From: Microvirga flocculans ATCC BAA-817
Lineage (GTDB): Bacteria; Pseudomonadota; Alphaproteobacteria; Rhizobiales; Beijerinckiaceae
DNA: 62,784 nucleotides
Direction of reading: 5' to 3'
NCBI RefSeq assembly: GCF_000518665.1
Contig: NZ_JAEA01000016.1
Span: 1 to 62,784 of the forward strand
Numbering within the stretch: the stretch's first letter is position 1; the number at the start of each line of letters is the position of its first letter. The translations under genes and the position numbers were made by a program. The notes beneath the pieces were generated by a model that was not told where the DNA came from, ran no database searches, and worked only from the letters and a program-made list of their open reading frames with translations. Of the stretch, positions 27,555-35,536 are shown piece after piece.

Positions 27555-28116
27555 CCGTGACTCCCGTGGGGGCAAGAAACGGTGTCACCTTACCTTAGCT
27601 ATGCGGTGCCGGGCGATCCTCAACGCTCCTCATGAGGTGAGTCTTTCGCGCCATGGCGGCCCGAAAGAGGCATCGCGCTGCGAGGATCGTTGCGGAGAAA
27701 GAGGCGGTTCTTCGGGCCGCAGGCAGCGGGCGGACAGCCGTTCATCCGTGCCGGTCCGCGCCCCGCCATCTGCCGCGCGCCGCTCCCCATGGGGCGGCGA
27801 AGCTCTCGAAAACCGATGGTCGCGCCAGCCAGGCGGTGAGGCCGACCCGGCTGGCGCGTGAAATGTCGCGGTGCCCCCGCAACATCCCGAGATTACCGCA
27901 CGGCCGATGACCGTCCAATGACACGAACGGCCGGACCTGCACGCATCTTGATCATCCCGTGCGGAAGTTGTCGCCATTCTGAAACGCCGCAAGGCAAAGG
28001 CGTTTCCTGCGAAGGCCTGCCTTGCCGTTTTCCCGTCGCCACAGGCCGGGGACGCCACCGATTCAGGCCATGCCAATTCTTCATCTCTTCATGCCCCGCA
28101 AGGGGAGGAGTTTTTC

Positions 28117-29292
28117 ATGCTCGACCGATTGACCCGCTGGCTCCAGGCCCCGCCCGAGGCCAAGGCTTCGCGCACACAAGGAGCCATCGCGCTCTACGTC
28201 GCGGGCCGGGCCGTGTGGACGCCGCGCGATTATGCGGCGCTCGCCCGCGAGGGTTTCCAGAAGAACGCCATCGTGCATCGCGCCGTGCGGCTCGTGAGCG
28301 AGGCGGCGGCTTCGCTGCCCCTCGTGCTCAAGAGCGAGGGCCGGGAACTCGGGCGGCATCCGCTTCTCGCCCTGCTGGCGCGGCCCAACGCGCGGGAGGG
28401 CGGGCAGCGGTTTCTGGAGAGCCTCTACGGGCATCTCATGGTCTCCGGCAACGCCTATGTGGAGGCGGTGTGCCTCGACGGCGCGCCGCACGAGCTCCAT
28501 GCGCTGCGCCCCGACCGGATGCGCGTCGTGCCCGATGCCGACGGCTGGCCCGCGGCTTACGAATACGCGGTCGGCGCGCAATCCGTGCGCTTTGCGATCC
28601 GCGAGGACGAGACGCTGCCGCCGATCCTGCATCTCACGCTCTTTCATCCGGCGGATGATCATTACGGCCTGTCGCCGATGGAGGCCGCCGCCACCGCCCT
28701 CGACATCCACAACGCGGCGGGCGCGTGGAACAAGGCGCTGCTCGACAACGCGGCGCGCCCCTCCGGCGCGCTCGTCGTCGGCGGGACGGCGCTCACCGAT
28801 GCGCAGTTCGACCGGCTCAAGACAGAGCTGGAGGCCAATTATCAGGGCGCGGGCAATGCGGGGCGTCCGCTGCTTCTCGAAGGCGGCCTCGACTGGAAGC
28901 CGCTCTCGCTTTCGCCGAAGGACATGGATTTCGTCGAGGCGAAGGCCGCCGCCGCGCGGGAGATCGCGCTCGCCTTCGGCGTGCCGCCCCTCCTGCTCGG
29001 CCTCCCGGGCGACAATACCCACGCCAATTACGCCGAGGCCAACCGCGCCTTCTACCGCCAGACGGTGATCCCGCTGGTCCGGCGCACGGCGGAGGCGCTG
29101 GCGCATTGGCTCGCGCCGGCCTTCGGCGAGGCGCTTCGCCTCGAACCCGATCTCGACGCCATCGAGGCGCTGGCCGACGAGCGCGAAAGCCTCTGGCGCC
29201 GCGTCTCGGCGGCGGCGTTCCTGAGCGATGACGAGAAGCGCGAGGCCGTGGGCTATGGGCGGGCCGCGGGCGGGAAGGGGAGGCGGCCGTAA
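28117..29292 (+). CDS. GTA g3, HK97-family portal protein
   Basis: 391 residues. It forms the dodecameric ring at the head vertex through which DNA passes. Family signs are the YAALAREGFQKNAIVHRAV start of the portal core, the wing region with GNAYVEAV and ELHALRPDRM, LHLTLFHPADDHYGLSPMEAA, and the FGVPPLLLGLPGDNTHANYAEANRAF block typical of HK97 portals. A strong ribosome site (GGGGAGGAG) precedes ATG 28117. Its upstream spacer is unusually long for this cluster because of the adhesin insertion. Confidence 0.94.
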   Translation: MLDRLTRWLQAPPEAKASRTQGAIALYVAGRAVWTPRDYAALAREGFQKNAIVHRAVRLVSEAAASLPLVLKSEGRELGRHPLLALLARPNAREGGQRFLESLYGHLMVSGNAYVEAVCLDGAPHELHALRPDRMRVVPDADGWPAAYEYAVGAQSVRFAIREDETLPPILHLTLFHPADDHYGLSPMEAAATALDIHNAAGAWNKALLDNAARPSGALVVGGTALTDAQFDRLKTELEANYQGAGNAGRPLLLEGGLDWKPLSLSPKDMDFVEAKAAAAREIALAFGVPPLLLGLPGDNTHANYAEANRAFYRQTVIPLVRRTAEALAHWLAPAFGEALRLEPDLDAIEALADERESLWRRVSAAAFLSDDEKREAVGYGRAAGGKGRRP

Positions 29293-29297
29293 GAACA

Positions 29298-29387
29298 ATG
29301 GCGGCACCATTCTCGTCGCGTGCCCCCGATTACGCTTGGCGGTTCCGGGACGACATCGTCCGGAAGATCCGCACGCGAACCGCTTAA
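29298..29387 (+). CDS. Very short open frame between portal and g3.5 genes
   Basis: A 29-residue frame (begins MAAPFSSRAPDYAWRF, ends in a basic helix) lies six bases after the portal stop. It has only a distant GGAGG about ten bases upstream. It could be a translated accessory peptide or simply open GC-rich sequence; there is no family evidence. Confidence 0.2.
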   Translation: MAAPFSSRAPDYAWRFRDDIVRKIRTRTA

Positions 29388-29447
29388 CCCTTCAAAGCCG
29401 CCCACCCCTGACGCCAGCCATCAACGGAGTTCTTTTAGGAACAAATC

Positions 29448-29645
29448 ATGAACATTTTTGATCAGATCGCCGAGGCCGTGATCCGGCGCGGGGATCTTGC
29501 CCATCTGGCCCTGTTCGTCTGGGCGAGCGGGGCTTCCGGTTTGCTCGCCATGACCCTGCGCGATCTTTTCGCGGCCAATCGCCGGTTCGATGCCTTCGTG
29601 CGCGAGCTGTCCCTGTTCAACCGCCGCCATTCGGGGGAGCCCTGA
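29448..29645 (+). CDS. GTA g3.5-like small membrane protein
   Basis: 65 residues with one membrane segment (about 18-38, AHLALFVWASGASGLLAMTL) flanked by an acidic N-terminus and a basic C-terminus. Position between portal and prohead protease is that of the small g3.5 gene in GTA clusters, whose role is not well known. TTTTAGGA lies nine bases before ATG 29448. The stop overlaps the next start (TGATG). Confidence 0.7.
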   Translation: MNIFDQIAEAVIRRGDLAHLALFVWASGASGLLAMTLRDLFAANRRFDAFVRELSLFNRRHSGEP

Positions 29646-29794
29646 TGACCCGTTCCGCAACCCGTCCCGCACGCAAGCCCAAACTCACCCGCGACAGCCA
29701 GAGCCGCGCCGCGCTCGTGTTCCGCGACTTCGTGCGACAGCTCGAGAAACTCGATGCGAAACCGCCGAAGCCTGCGCGCGGGGCTGCGCGATGA
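29645..29794 (+). CDS. Small basic protein coupled to the prohead protease gene
   Basis: 49 residues, strongly basic, with one helix (SRAALVFRDFVRQLEKLDAK). The ATG overlaps the preceding stop (TGATG) and its TGA overlaps the start of the protease gene (ATGA), so three genes are chained by translational coupling. Such chaining and the intact frame support a real gene. The function is unknown; a scaffold or assembly helper is possible, as scaffold activity is often located near the protease. Confidence 0.6.
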   Translation: MTRSATRPARKPKLTRDSQSRAALVFRDFVRQLEKLDAKPPKPARGAAR

Positions 29795-30327
29795 AGGCCG
29801 GCCTTTCCATCGTCCGTGAACGCAAGTTCCTGCCCGAGCGGTTGAACGCCGTCGACACGGACGGCGTCTTCGAGGGCTATGCGAGCCTGTTCGGCGAGGC
29901 CGATCTCGGCAAGGACGTGGTCATGCCGGGGGCCTTCGGCGACAGCTTGAGAAAGCGCGGCGCGGCCGAGGTGCGGCTCTTGTGGCAGCACGATCCGGCG
30001 CAGCCCATCGGGCGCTGGCTGTCGATCGCGGAGGACCGCCGGGGCCTGCGCGTGCGCGGCAGGCTCAACCTCGCGGTCGAGCGCGCACGCGACATCCATG
30101 CGCTCATGCGCGAGGGCGCGGTCGACGGGCTTTCCATCGGCTTTCGCGTCGAGCGTGCGCGGGCCGAGCGCCCCACCGGCCTGAGGCGGCTTGAGAAGCT
30201 CGATCTGTGGGAGATCTCCGTCGTGACCTTTCCCATGCTGCCGGGCGCCCGGGTCGAAACCGTCAAGCAGGCCTCTCCGGACCTCGCCGCGAGCATCCGC
30301 CGGGCCGCCACCCGAATCTTGTCCTGA
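29791..30327 (+). CDS. GTA g4, HK97-family prohead protease
   Basis: 178 residues. It processes the capsid N-terminus during head maturation (family role). Motifs: VFEGYASLFGEADLGKDVVMPGAF, the His of LLWQHDPAQPIG, and the nucleophile Ser in VDGLSIGFRV, ending in EISVVTFPMLPGA. These are the HK97/U35 protease signatures with His and Ser both present. The start is ATG 29791 (MKAGLSIV), overlapping the previous stop; the frame is open to 29590 only as a shadow of the coupled small genes. Confidence 0.92.
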   Translation: MKAGLSIVRERKFLPERLNAVDTDGVFEGYASLFGEADLGKDVVMPGAFGDSLRKRGAAEVRLLWQHDPAQPIGRWLSIAEDRRGLRVRGRLNLAVERARDIHALMREGAVDGLSIGFRVERARAERPTGLRRLEKLDLWEISVVTFPMLPGARVETVKQASPDLAASIRRAATRILS

Positions 30328-30431
30328 ACCGAGTCCGCAGGAGCGCGTTAGATGAACGCCCGCATCGATGCGGATGCTGCGGGCCGTTCCTTGCCGGGAA
30401 GTGTCTGATCTCCGCATGTTGGGAGGGATTC

Positions 30432-30647
30432 ATGAAGAAGCTCGCTTTCGTTGCGCTCCTCGGGCTTGCGGTGACGGCCTGCACTACCACGGAAGAGCGG
30501 GTCGGCGGCGCTGCCGTCGGCGCAGGCGTCGGAGCCGTGGCGGGTCCTCCCGGCGCGGTGGTCGGCGGAGCTGTCGGCGCCATCACAGGGCCGACGGTGG
30601 CCAGGACGGTCCGATCCAACACCCGCACCACGCGCCACCACCGCTAA
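30432..30647 (+). CDS. Small glycine-zipper lipoprotein inside the GTA cluster
   Basis: 71 residues: a lipoprotein signal (MKKLAFVALLGLAVTAC, lipobox at Cys17), then a Gly/Ala-rich zipper segment (AAVGAGVGAVAGPPGAVVGG) and a basic tail. Similar glycine-zipper lipoproteins sit in the outer membrane and are not part of known GTA particles. GGGAGGG lies a few bases before ATG 30432. A strong terminator follows directly, so it behaves as a separate unit between the protease (g4) and capsid (g5) genes. Confidence 0.8.
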   Translation: MKKLAFVALLGLAVTACTTTEERVGGAAVGAGVGAVAGPPGAVVGGAVGAITGPTVARTVRSNTRTTRHHR

Positions 30648-30671
30648 CCTTTTCCCTCACGGGAAATCATG

Positions 30672-30695
30672 GGCCCGCCTTCCGGCGGGCCTTTT
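30672..30695 (+). terminator. Rho-independent terminator between g4/lipoprotein and g5
   Basis: Perfect 8-bp stem GGCCCGCC / GGCGGGCC with a TTCC loop, then TTTT. It lies 25 bases after the lipoprotein stop and upstream of the capsid gene, on the strand of GTA transcription. Confidence 0.85.
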
Positions 30696-30836
30696 CGTTG
30701 AAGCCCTGGGCATGGGATCCGAGAGTGAGCGCCACTTTCGGTTTCGGCCGAGGCTAATTCCTGAAGCACAGCATCGCCGGACGCAGGAAGGATCCCGCGT
30801 CTGCGCACGGTGCGCTTGTCAAACCGATTGATTGAT

Positions 30837-32075
30837 ATGATCCCCATTGTTGAAACCAAATCCATGTCCGACGACGTCGCCTCGGCCTTCGAGGATTTCG
30901 CCCGCGCCTTCGAGGCGTTCAAGGACGCGAACGACACGCGCCTGTCCGAGATCGAAACCCGGCTCACGAGCGATGTGGTGACCGAGGAGAAGCTTGCCCG
31001 CATCGACGGCGCGCTCGACGAGGCCAAGCGCCGCCTCGACCGGATCGCCCTCGACCGCTCGCGACCGCCCCTCGGCCAGGGCGGCGAGGATTCCCGCGAT
31101 CCGGCCCAGGCCGAGCACAAGACGGCCTTTCATGCTTATGTCCGCACCGGCGAGGCTTCGGGCCTGAAGCGGCTCGAGGAGAAGGCGCTGTCGGCGGGCT
31201 CCGGTCCCGATGGCGGCTATCTCGTGCCCGACACCGTCGAGCGCGAGGTGCTCCGCCGTCTCTCCGGCGTCTCGCCGATCCGCGCGATCTCCTCGGTGCG
31301 CGTGATTTCCGGCGGCCAGTACAAGCGCGCCTTCTCCACCTCGGGCCCGGCCACCGGCTGGGTCGGCGAGACGGCGGCGCGGCCTCAGACGGCGAGCCCC
31401 AGCCTCTCCGAGATGAGCTTCCCGGCCATGGAGCTTTACGCCATGCCGGCCGCGACCCAGACCCTGCTCGACGATGCGGTGGTCGATATCGAAAGCTGGA
31501 TCGCCGAAGAGGTCGAGGCCGCTTTCGCCGAGCAGGAAAGCACCGCCTTCGTGAAGGGCGACGGCGTGAACAAGCCCAAGGGCTTCCTGGCCGCCGACAC
31601 GGTCGTGGACGAGGCCTGGGAATGGGGCCGCCTCGGCACGGTCCATACGGGCGGCGCGGCCTTCCCCGCGGAAGATCCGTCGGACGTGCTGGTGAATCTG
31701 ATCTACGCGCTCAAGGCCGGCTATCGCCAGAACGCATCCTTCGTGATGAACCGCAAGACGCAGAGCGCCATCCGCCGTTTCAAGGACGATCACGGCCAGT
31801 ATCTCTGGGCGCCGCCCGCGAGCATCGGCCAGGCCGCGACCCTGATGGGCTTCCCCGTCGTCGAGGCCGAGGACATGCCCGACATCGCGGCGAATGCCTG
31901 CGCCGTCGCCTTCGGCGACTTCAAGCGCGGCTACCTCATCGTGGACCGGACCGGCATGCGCGTGCTGCGCGATCCGTATTCCGCCAAGCCCTACGTGCTG
32001 TTCTACACCACCAAGCGCGTGGGCGGCGGCGTGCAGGATTATGCCGCGATCAAGCTGCTGAAGTTCGCGGCCTGA
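30837..32075 (+). CDS. GTA g5, HK97-family major capsid protein
   Basis: About 412 residues. The N-terminal delta domain is coiled (about 15-75), followed by a linker whose cleavage by the g4 protease would be expected near residue 100. The HK97 capsid core starts at SAGSGPDGGYLVPDTVERE, includes PAMELYAMPAATQTLLDDA and GDGVNKPKGFL, and ends with the AYVLFYTTKRVGGG-type strand near YVLFYTTKRVGGGVQDY. ATG 30837 is the clearest start; GTG 30810 is in frame nine codons earlier, and neither has a good ribosome site. Confidence 0.95.
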   Translation: MIPIVETKSMSDDVASAFEDFARAFEAFKDANDTRLSEIETRLTSDVVTEEKLARIDGALDEAKRRLDRIALDRSRPPLGQGGEDSRDPAQAEHKTAFHAYVRTGEASGLKRLEEKALSAGSGPDGGYLVPDTVEREVLRRLSGVSPIRAISSVRVISGGQYKRAFSTSGPATGWVGETAARPQTASPSLSEMSFPAMELYAMPAATQTLLDDAVVDIESWIAEEVEAAFAEQESTAFVKGDGVNKPKGFLAADTVVDEAWEWGRLGTVHTGGAAFPAEDPSDVLVNLIYALKAGYRQNASFVMNRKTQSAIRRFKDDHGQYLWAPPASIGQAATLMGFPVVEAEDMPDIAANACAVAFGDFKRGYLIVDRTGMRVLRDPYSAKPYVLFYTTKRVGGGVQDYAAIKLLKFAA

Positions 32076-32078
32076 AAT

Positions 32079-32900
32079 TTAACGGCGTGAGGACGAGGGG
32101 GGCTGCCCTCCCGTCCACACGCCGTTCGCGGCGTCGAGGCTGCGCATGCTCGACGCGATCCAGCCGAGATGATCGGCGAGGGGAGTGACAGCCGTGAGGC
32201 CGCCGCAGGCGCTGCGGGTGCGCGTACGAAGCGCGCCGCTCGACCAGCTCGTGATGCCGTAGAGCTGATATCCATCGGAGCTTTCGGCTAGGATCGGCCC
32301 GCCGGAATCCCCCCGGCAGGCGCCTGCGCCCGTGGTCTCCGCCAGCTTGCTGCCGTCGGCGACGATCTGCACCCGGTTGGCGACCTGGACGGGCCCGAGG
32401 GAGACGAGCCTGGTATGGCGCAGGGTCCGGGCCGTGCTCCGGGCCTTCTCGCTCAGTACGCCGAAGCCTGCGATGGTGACCTGGTCGCCCACGTCGATCC
32501 GGCCGGCCTGGCGCGGATCGAGGGGCAGGAAGTCGACGCCAAGCGGCCGGTCGAGCTTCACGACGGCGAGATCGATGCCCGGCTGGGTGCGCGGCGTAGT
32601 GCCGGGCACAAAGGTGGGGTGCGCGGCCAGCGCGGTGACGTTGAACCGCTGCGGCTTGAAGGCCCGGTTGAGCGCAGTCACGCGGTAGGCGGCCCGGTCC
32701 GTCATGCAATGGGCGGCGGTGAGCACGACATCCACACCGATCACCACGCCGGAGCAGAGCTCCCCGGTCGAGCTTTCGATGGACACCACCGAGCGGCGCA
32801 GCCCGTCCGGGTCGCGCGATGGGACCCCCTGCAGCACGGCCCAGGCAGGGTTCGCCACGAGGGGGGAGACGACGAGAGCGAGAATCGGCAAGGCACGCAT
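32079..32900 (-). CDS. Exported chymotrypsin-fold serine protease (S1), antisense in the GTA cluster
   Basis: 273 residues with a signal peptide (about 1-21, ending NPAWA). The catalytic triad is intact: His64 in LTAAHC, Asp110 in GIDLAVV, Ser199 in CRGDSGGP. The residue six before the Ser is Gly, so specificity should be chymotrypsin- or elastase-like rather than tryptic (inference from the fold). The C-terminus has a short Ser/Arg tail. The gene ends four bases from the capsid stop, converging on it, and a second such protease gene lies 71 bases upstream. S1 proteases are not canonical GTA proteins. Confidence 0.9.
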   Translation of the reverse strand: MRALPILALVVSPLVANPAWAVLQGVPSRDPDGLRRSVVSIESSTGELCSGVVIGVDVVLTAAHCMTDRAAYRVTALNRAFKPQRFNVTALAAHPTFVPGTTPRTQPGIDLAVVKLDRPLGVDFLPLDPRQAGRIDVGDQVTIAGFGVLSEKARSTARTLRHTRLVSLGPVQVANRVQIVADGSKLAETTGAGACRGDSGGPILAESSDGYQLYGITSWSSGALRTRTRSACGGLTAVTPLADHLGWIASSMRSLDAANGVWTGGQPPSSSRR

Positions 32901-32971
32901 GAAGTAATGATGCCGCAAGGAGAGGTCTTTTGTAAGGCCGCCAGACGGAAAGAGGCGCATTTCCCGGCGCG

Positions 32972-33724
32972 TCACTGCCCGCCTGGATCGCCGCTCCACG
33001 AGACCGCGCGATTCCAGCTTTTCAGGATGCGGTCGATCCATTCGCGCTGCGGGCCGACGAGAATCCCTTGCGTGAGGCCTCCGCAGCTTTTCCCCTTGGC
33101 GGGCGACGACCAGCTCGTGATCGCCACGACAGCGGCTCCGGCCGCCATCGGCCCGCCGGAATCGCCCTGGCAGGCGCCGGCCGTGCCGGAGCCTTCGGCC
33201 CAGAGCAGGATCCTGCTCGGTCCATAGGGCTCGACGGCGGTCAGGGAGGCGGTGCGGAACGTGCCCGTGGTCCTGGCGTCGCCCTCGCGGGCGAGGCCAT
33301 AGCCGCCGACGCTCACGGGCTCGTTCTCCCGGACCCGCGCCGCGCTCAGCGTCGCCCGTTCGAACCGAGCGGGCAGGGCCTCGGGAAGGCGCAGCAAGGC
33401 GAGATCGATGGAGCGCTGGCGGGTCTCGATGGCCTTCGCGTTGTAGCCGGGATGCACCGCCTTCGCGGCGGGCGCGATCAGCACCGGCTCGCCGGTCTCG
33501 TCGCGGAAATGCACCCGGTGCTCGGCGGCGCCCGTCGCGCAATGGGCGGCGGTGAGGACCACGTCCCTGGCCAGCACCACGGCGGTGCACACGCCGCCGT
33601 TCGAACTGAGAACCATCACGCTCTGGCGCGACAGCGGCCCGTCGTCCTCGGCGCCGCCGACGATGGCCTGCGCCCCGGTCGTACCGAGCGAGGCCGCGAG
33701 ACAGAGGGTGATCAGACGTTTCAT
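32972..33724 (-). CDS. Second exported S1 serine protease, antisense in the GTA cluster
   Basis: 250 residues. A signal peptide (MKRLITLCLAASLGTTGAQA) is followed immediately by IVGG, the classic mature N-terminus of chymotrypsin-like enzymes. Triad: His61 in LTAAHC, Asp107 in SIDLALL, Ser189 in CQGDSGGP; the specificity-pocket residue is again Gly. It shares the layout of the neighbouring protease but is clearly diverged, so this is an old duplication or two acquisitions. Its start lies only 18-24 bases from the start of g6 on the other strand, so the two genes share a tiny divergent space. Confidence 0.9.
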   Translation of the reverse strand: MKRLITLCLAASLGTTGAQAIVGGAEDDGPLSRQSVMVLSSNGGVCTAVVLARDVVLTAAHCATGAAEHRVHFRDETGEPVLIAPAAKAVHPGYNAKAIETRQRSIDLALLRLPEALPARFERATLSAARVRENEPVSVGGYGLAREGDARTTGTFRTASLTAVEPYGPSRILLWAEGSGTAGACQGDSGGPMAAGAAVVAITSWSSPAKGKSCGGLTQGILVGPQREWIDRILKSWNRAVSWSGDPGGQ

Positions 33725-33748
33725 CACTTCAAAGGATTCCTGTTGACG

Positions 33749-34315
33749 ATGATCCCCATATTCATCAGCGGCCCCGCCGTCGAGCCCGTCACGCTGGCGG
33801 AGATGAAGGCCTACCTGCGCGTCGATGACGACGACGGCGCGCAGGACGACCTGATCTCCGGCCTGATCAAGGCCGCGCGGCTCATGGTCGAGGCGGCCTC
33901 GCGCCGGATCCTCGTGGAGCAACGCTGGCGCGTGGTGCTGGATGCGTGGCCGGCGAACGGAACCATCCTGCTGCCGCTCTCGCCGCTGATCGCGGTGGAC
34001 CGCATCACGGTCGCGGATGCGGCCGGGACCGCCGCCGAGATCCCGCCCGGCACCTTCGAAAGCGATACCTTGAGCGATCCTCCGCGCCTTGCCGTCTCCG
34101 GCGCGCCGCAGCCCGGCAAGGTGCGCCATGGCATCGCCATCGAACTGCGCGCCGGTTTCGGCGCGACGGCGGAGGCGGTCCCCGCGAGCTTGAGGCTCGC
34201 GATCCGCATTCTGGTCGCGCACTGGTTCGAGAACCGGGGCGATGTGACGGGCGAGCAGATTCTGCCGCCCGAGGCCCTTGCCCTCGTCGCGCCGTTCCAG
34301 CGGGCGCGGCTTTGA
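33749..34315 (+). CDS. GTA g6, head-tail connector (adaptor) protein
   Basis: 188 residues. The N-terminal block VEPVTLAEMKAYLRVDDDDGAQDDLISGLIKAARLMVEAASRR in pieces matches the phage gp6-like connector family (helical, with the K-x-YLRVD motif), and the C-terminus has LRLAIRILVAHWFENR. The protein binds the portal ring and widens the neck. ATG 33749 is given; TTG 33743 is two codons earlier with AAAGGA at ideal spacing and may be the true start. Confidence 0.88.
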   Translation: MIPIFISGPAVEPVTLAEMKAYLRVDDDDGAQDDLISGLIKAARLMVEAASRRILVEQRWRVVLDAWPANGTILLPLSPLIAVDRITVADAAGTAAEIPPGTFESDTLSDPPRLAVSGAPQPGKVRHGIAIELRAGFGATAEAVPASLRLAIRILVAHWFENRGDVTGEQILPPEALALVAPFQRARL

Positions 34316-34330
34316 TCGTCGAGATTGTTC

Positions 34331-34666
34331 ATGACAACCAAATCGTTATCCATCGGCGCGCGCTCGCGCCGGTTCGTGCTCGAAATGCCGCTCGAGCGTC
34401 CCGACGGGTTCGGCGGCGTTATCCGCTCCTATGCTCCGGGGCCGCAGCTCTGGGGCGCCATCGAAATGCTCTCCGGCGCCGAGCGCCTGCGCGCCGACCG
34501 GCCCGAACAGAGTCTGACCCACAAGATCACCCTGCGCTACCGCGAGGGCGTGACGGGGGCCATGCGCCTCACCTCGGGCCTGCGCCGCTTCGCGATCCGC
34601 GCCGCGTCCGATCCCGACGGGTCGAAGCGCGATCTCGTCTGCCTCGTCGAGGAGGTGAAGGCATGA
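34331..34666 (+). CDS. GTA g7, head closure/stopper protein
   Basis: 111 residues, beta-rich, of the SPP1 gp16/HK97 gp7-type head closure family: RFVLEMPLERPDGFGG, the WGAIEML strand and HKITLRYREGV are the typical segments. It closes the head after packaging and joins it to the tail. ATG 34331 is preferred over TTG 34325. The stop overlaps the next start (ATGA). Confidence 0.87.
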   Translation: MTTKSLSIGARSRRFVLEMPLERPDGFGGVIRSYAPGPQLWGAIEMLSGAERLRADRPEQSLTHKITLRYREGVTGAMRLTSGLRRFAIRAASDPDGSKRDLVCLVEEVKA

Positions 34667-35073
34667 CGAGCCCCGTGCTCGCGCTCCGGCGCGCCATCAC
34701 CGACACGGCCTCGGCGGATGCGGCCCTGCGGACCCTCATGGGCGGAGCCTTGCGCCTCTACGACGAGACTCCGCGCGCCGCCGAGCCGGTCTACGCGGTC
34801 TTCGGCGACGTGACGGCGCAGGATTGGTCGAGCGATCTCGACCGTGGCCACGAGCAGCGTTTCAGCCTCGTGGTGTGGTCGGAACGCGGCGGGGCGCGAG
34901 CGGCGCTGATGGTCGCGGACCGCTTCTTCGCGATCCTCGACGATGCGCCGCTCGTTCTCGAAGGGCATCGTCTCGTGAACCTGCGCGTGACCGAGCTTGC
35001 CTCCGAACGCGACAAGGAGACCGGCCTCGCCCGCGTGACCTTGCGGCTGCGGGCCGTGACGGAAATGGCGTAA
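34663..35073 (+). CDS. GTA g8, DUF3168 tail terminator protein
   Basis: 136 residues of the DUF3168 family, the ring that caps the tail tube at the head side. Motifs: LRRAITDTASADAALRTLMGG, VYAVFGDVTAQDWS, and HEQRFSLVVWSERGG. Translation is coupled to g7 by a 4-base overlap. Confidence 0.9.
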   Translation: MTSPVLALRRAITDTASADAALRTLMGGALRLYDETPRAAEPVYAVFGDVTAQDWSSDLDRGHEQRFSLVVWSERGGARAALMVADRFFAILDDAPLVLEGHRLVNLRVTELASERDKETGLARVTLRLRAVTEMA

Positions 35074-35115
35074 AGCCCGAACCCTTTCCCTTTCTCTCTT
35101 TCAAAAGGACATCCC

Positions 35116-35526
35116 ATGCCTGCTCAGAAGGGCAAGGACCTGCTCATCAAGATCAGCGACGGCGGCAACGCCTTCGTTACCGTGGCGGGGCTGCGGACGC
35201 GCCAGATCGCCTTCAATGCCGAAACCGTGGACGTGACCCATGCGGAATCCGCCGGGCGCTGGCGCGAGCTGCTTGCCGGCGTCGGCGTGCGCCGGGCCAG
35301 CATCTCCGGTTCCGGCGTGTTCAAGGACGACACCTCCGACGCGCGCATGCGCCAGGTCTTCTTCGACGGCGACATTCTCGCCTATCAGATCGTCATTCCC
35401 GATTTCGGCCGCATCGAAGGGCCGTTCCAGATCACGAGCCTGGAATACCGCGGCGACCATGCGGGTGAGGTCACCTTCGAGATGGCCTTCGAGTCCGCCG
35501 GCGCTCTCGCCTTCGTGGCATTGTAA
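35116..35526 (+). CDS. GTA g9, major tail protein (TP901-1 family)
   Basis: 136 residues forming the tail tube. The start MPAQKGKDLLIKISDGGN and the segments RQIAFNAETVDVTHAES and FQITSLEYRGDHAGEVTFEM are characteristic of the TP901-1/GTA major tail family. AAAAGGA lies eight bases before the ATG. Confidence 0.93.
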   Translation: MPAQKGKDLLIKISDGGNAFVTVAGLRTRQIAFNAETVDVTHAESAGRWRELLAGVGVRRASISGSGVFKDDTSDARMRQVFFDGDILAYQIVIPDFGRIEGPFQITSLEYRGDHAGEVTFEMAFESAGALAFVAL

Positions 35527-35536
35527 GGAGTCGATC

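Noticed and set aside
27630..28076. Open frames on both strands in the adhesin-portal spacer
   Set aside because: Arg/Ser/Ala-rich, no ribosome sites, no recognisable motif; treated as non-coding.
25377..28116. Diversity-generating retroelement near the adhesin
   Set aside because: A fibre gene next to a long spacer prompted the check, but no reverse transcriptase gene and no template/variable repeat pair were visible.
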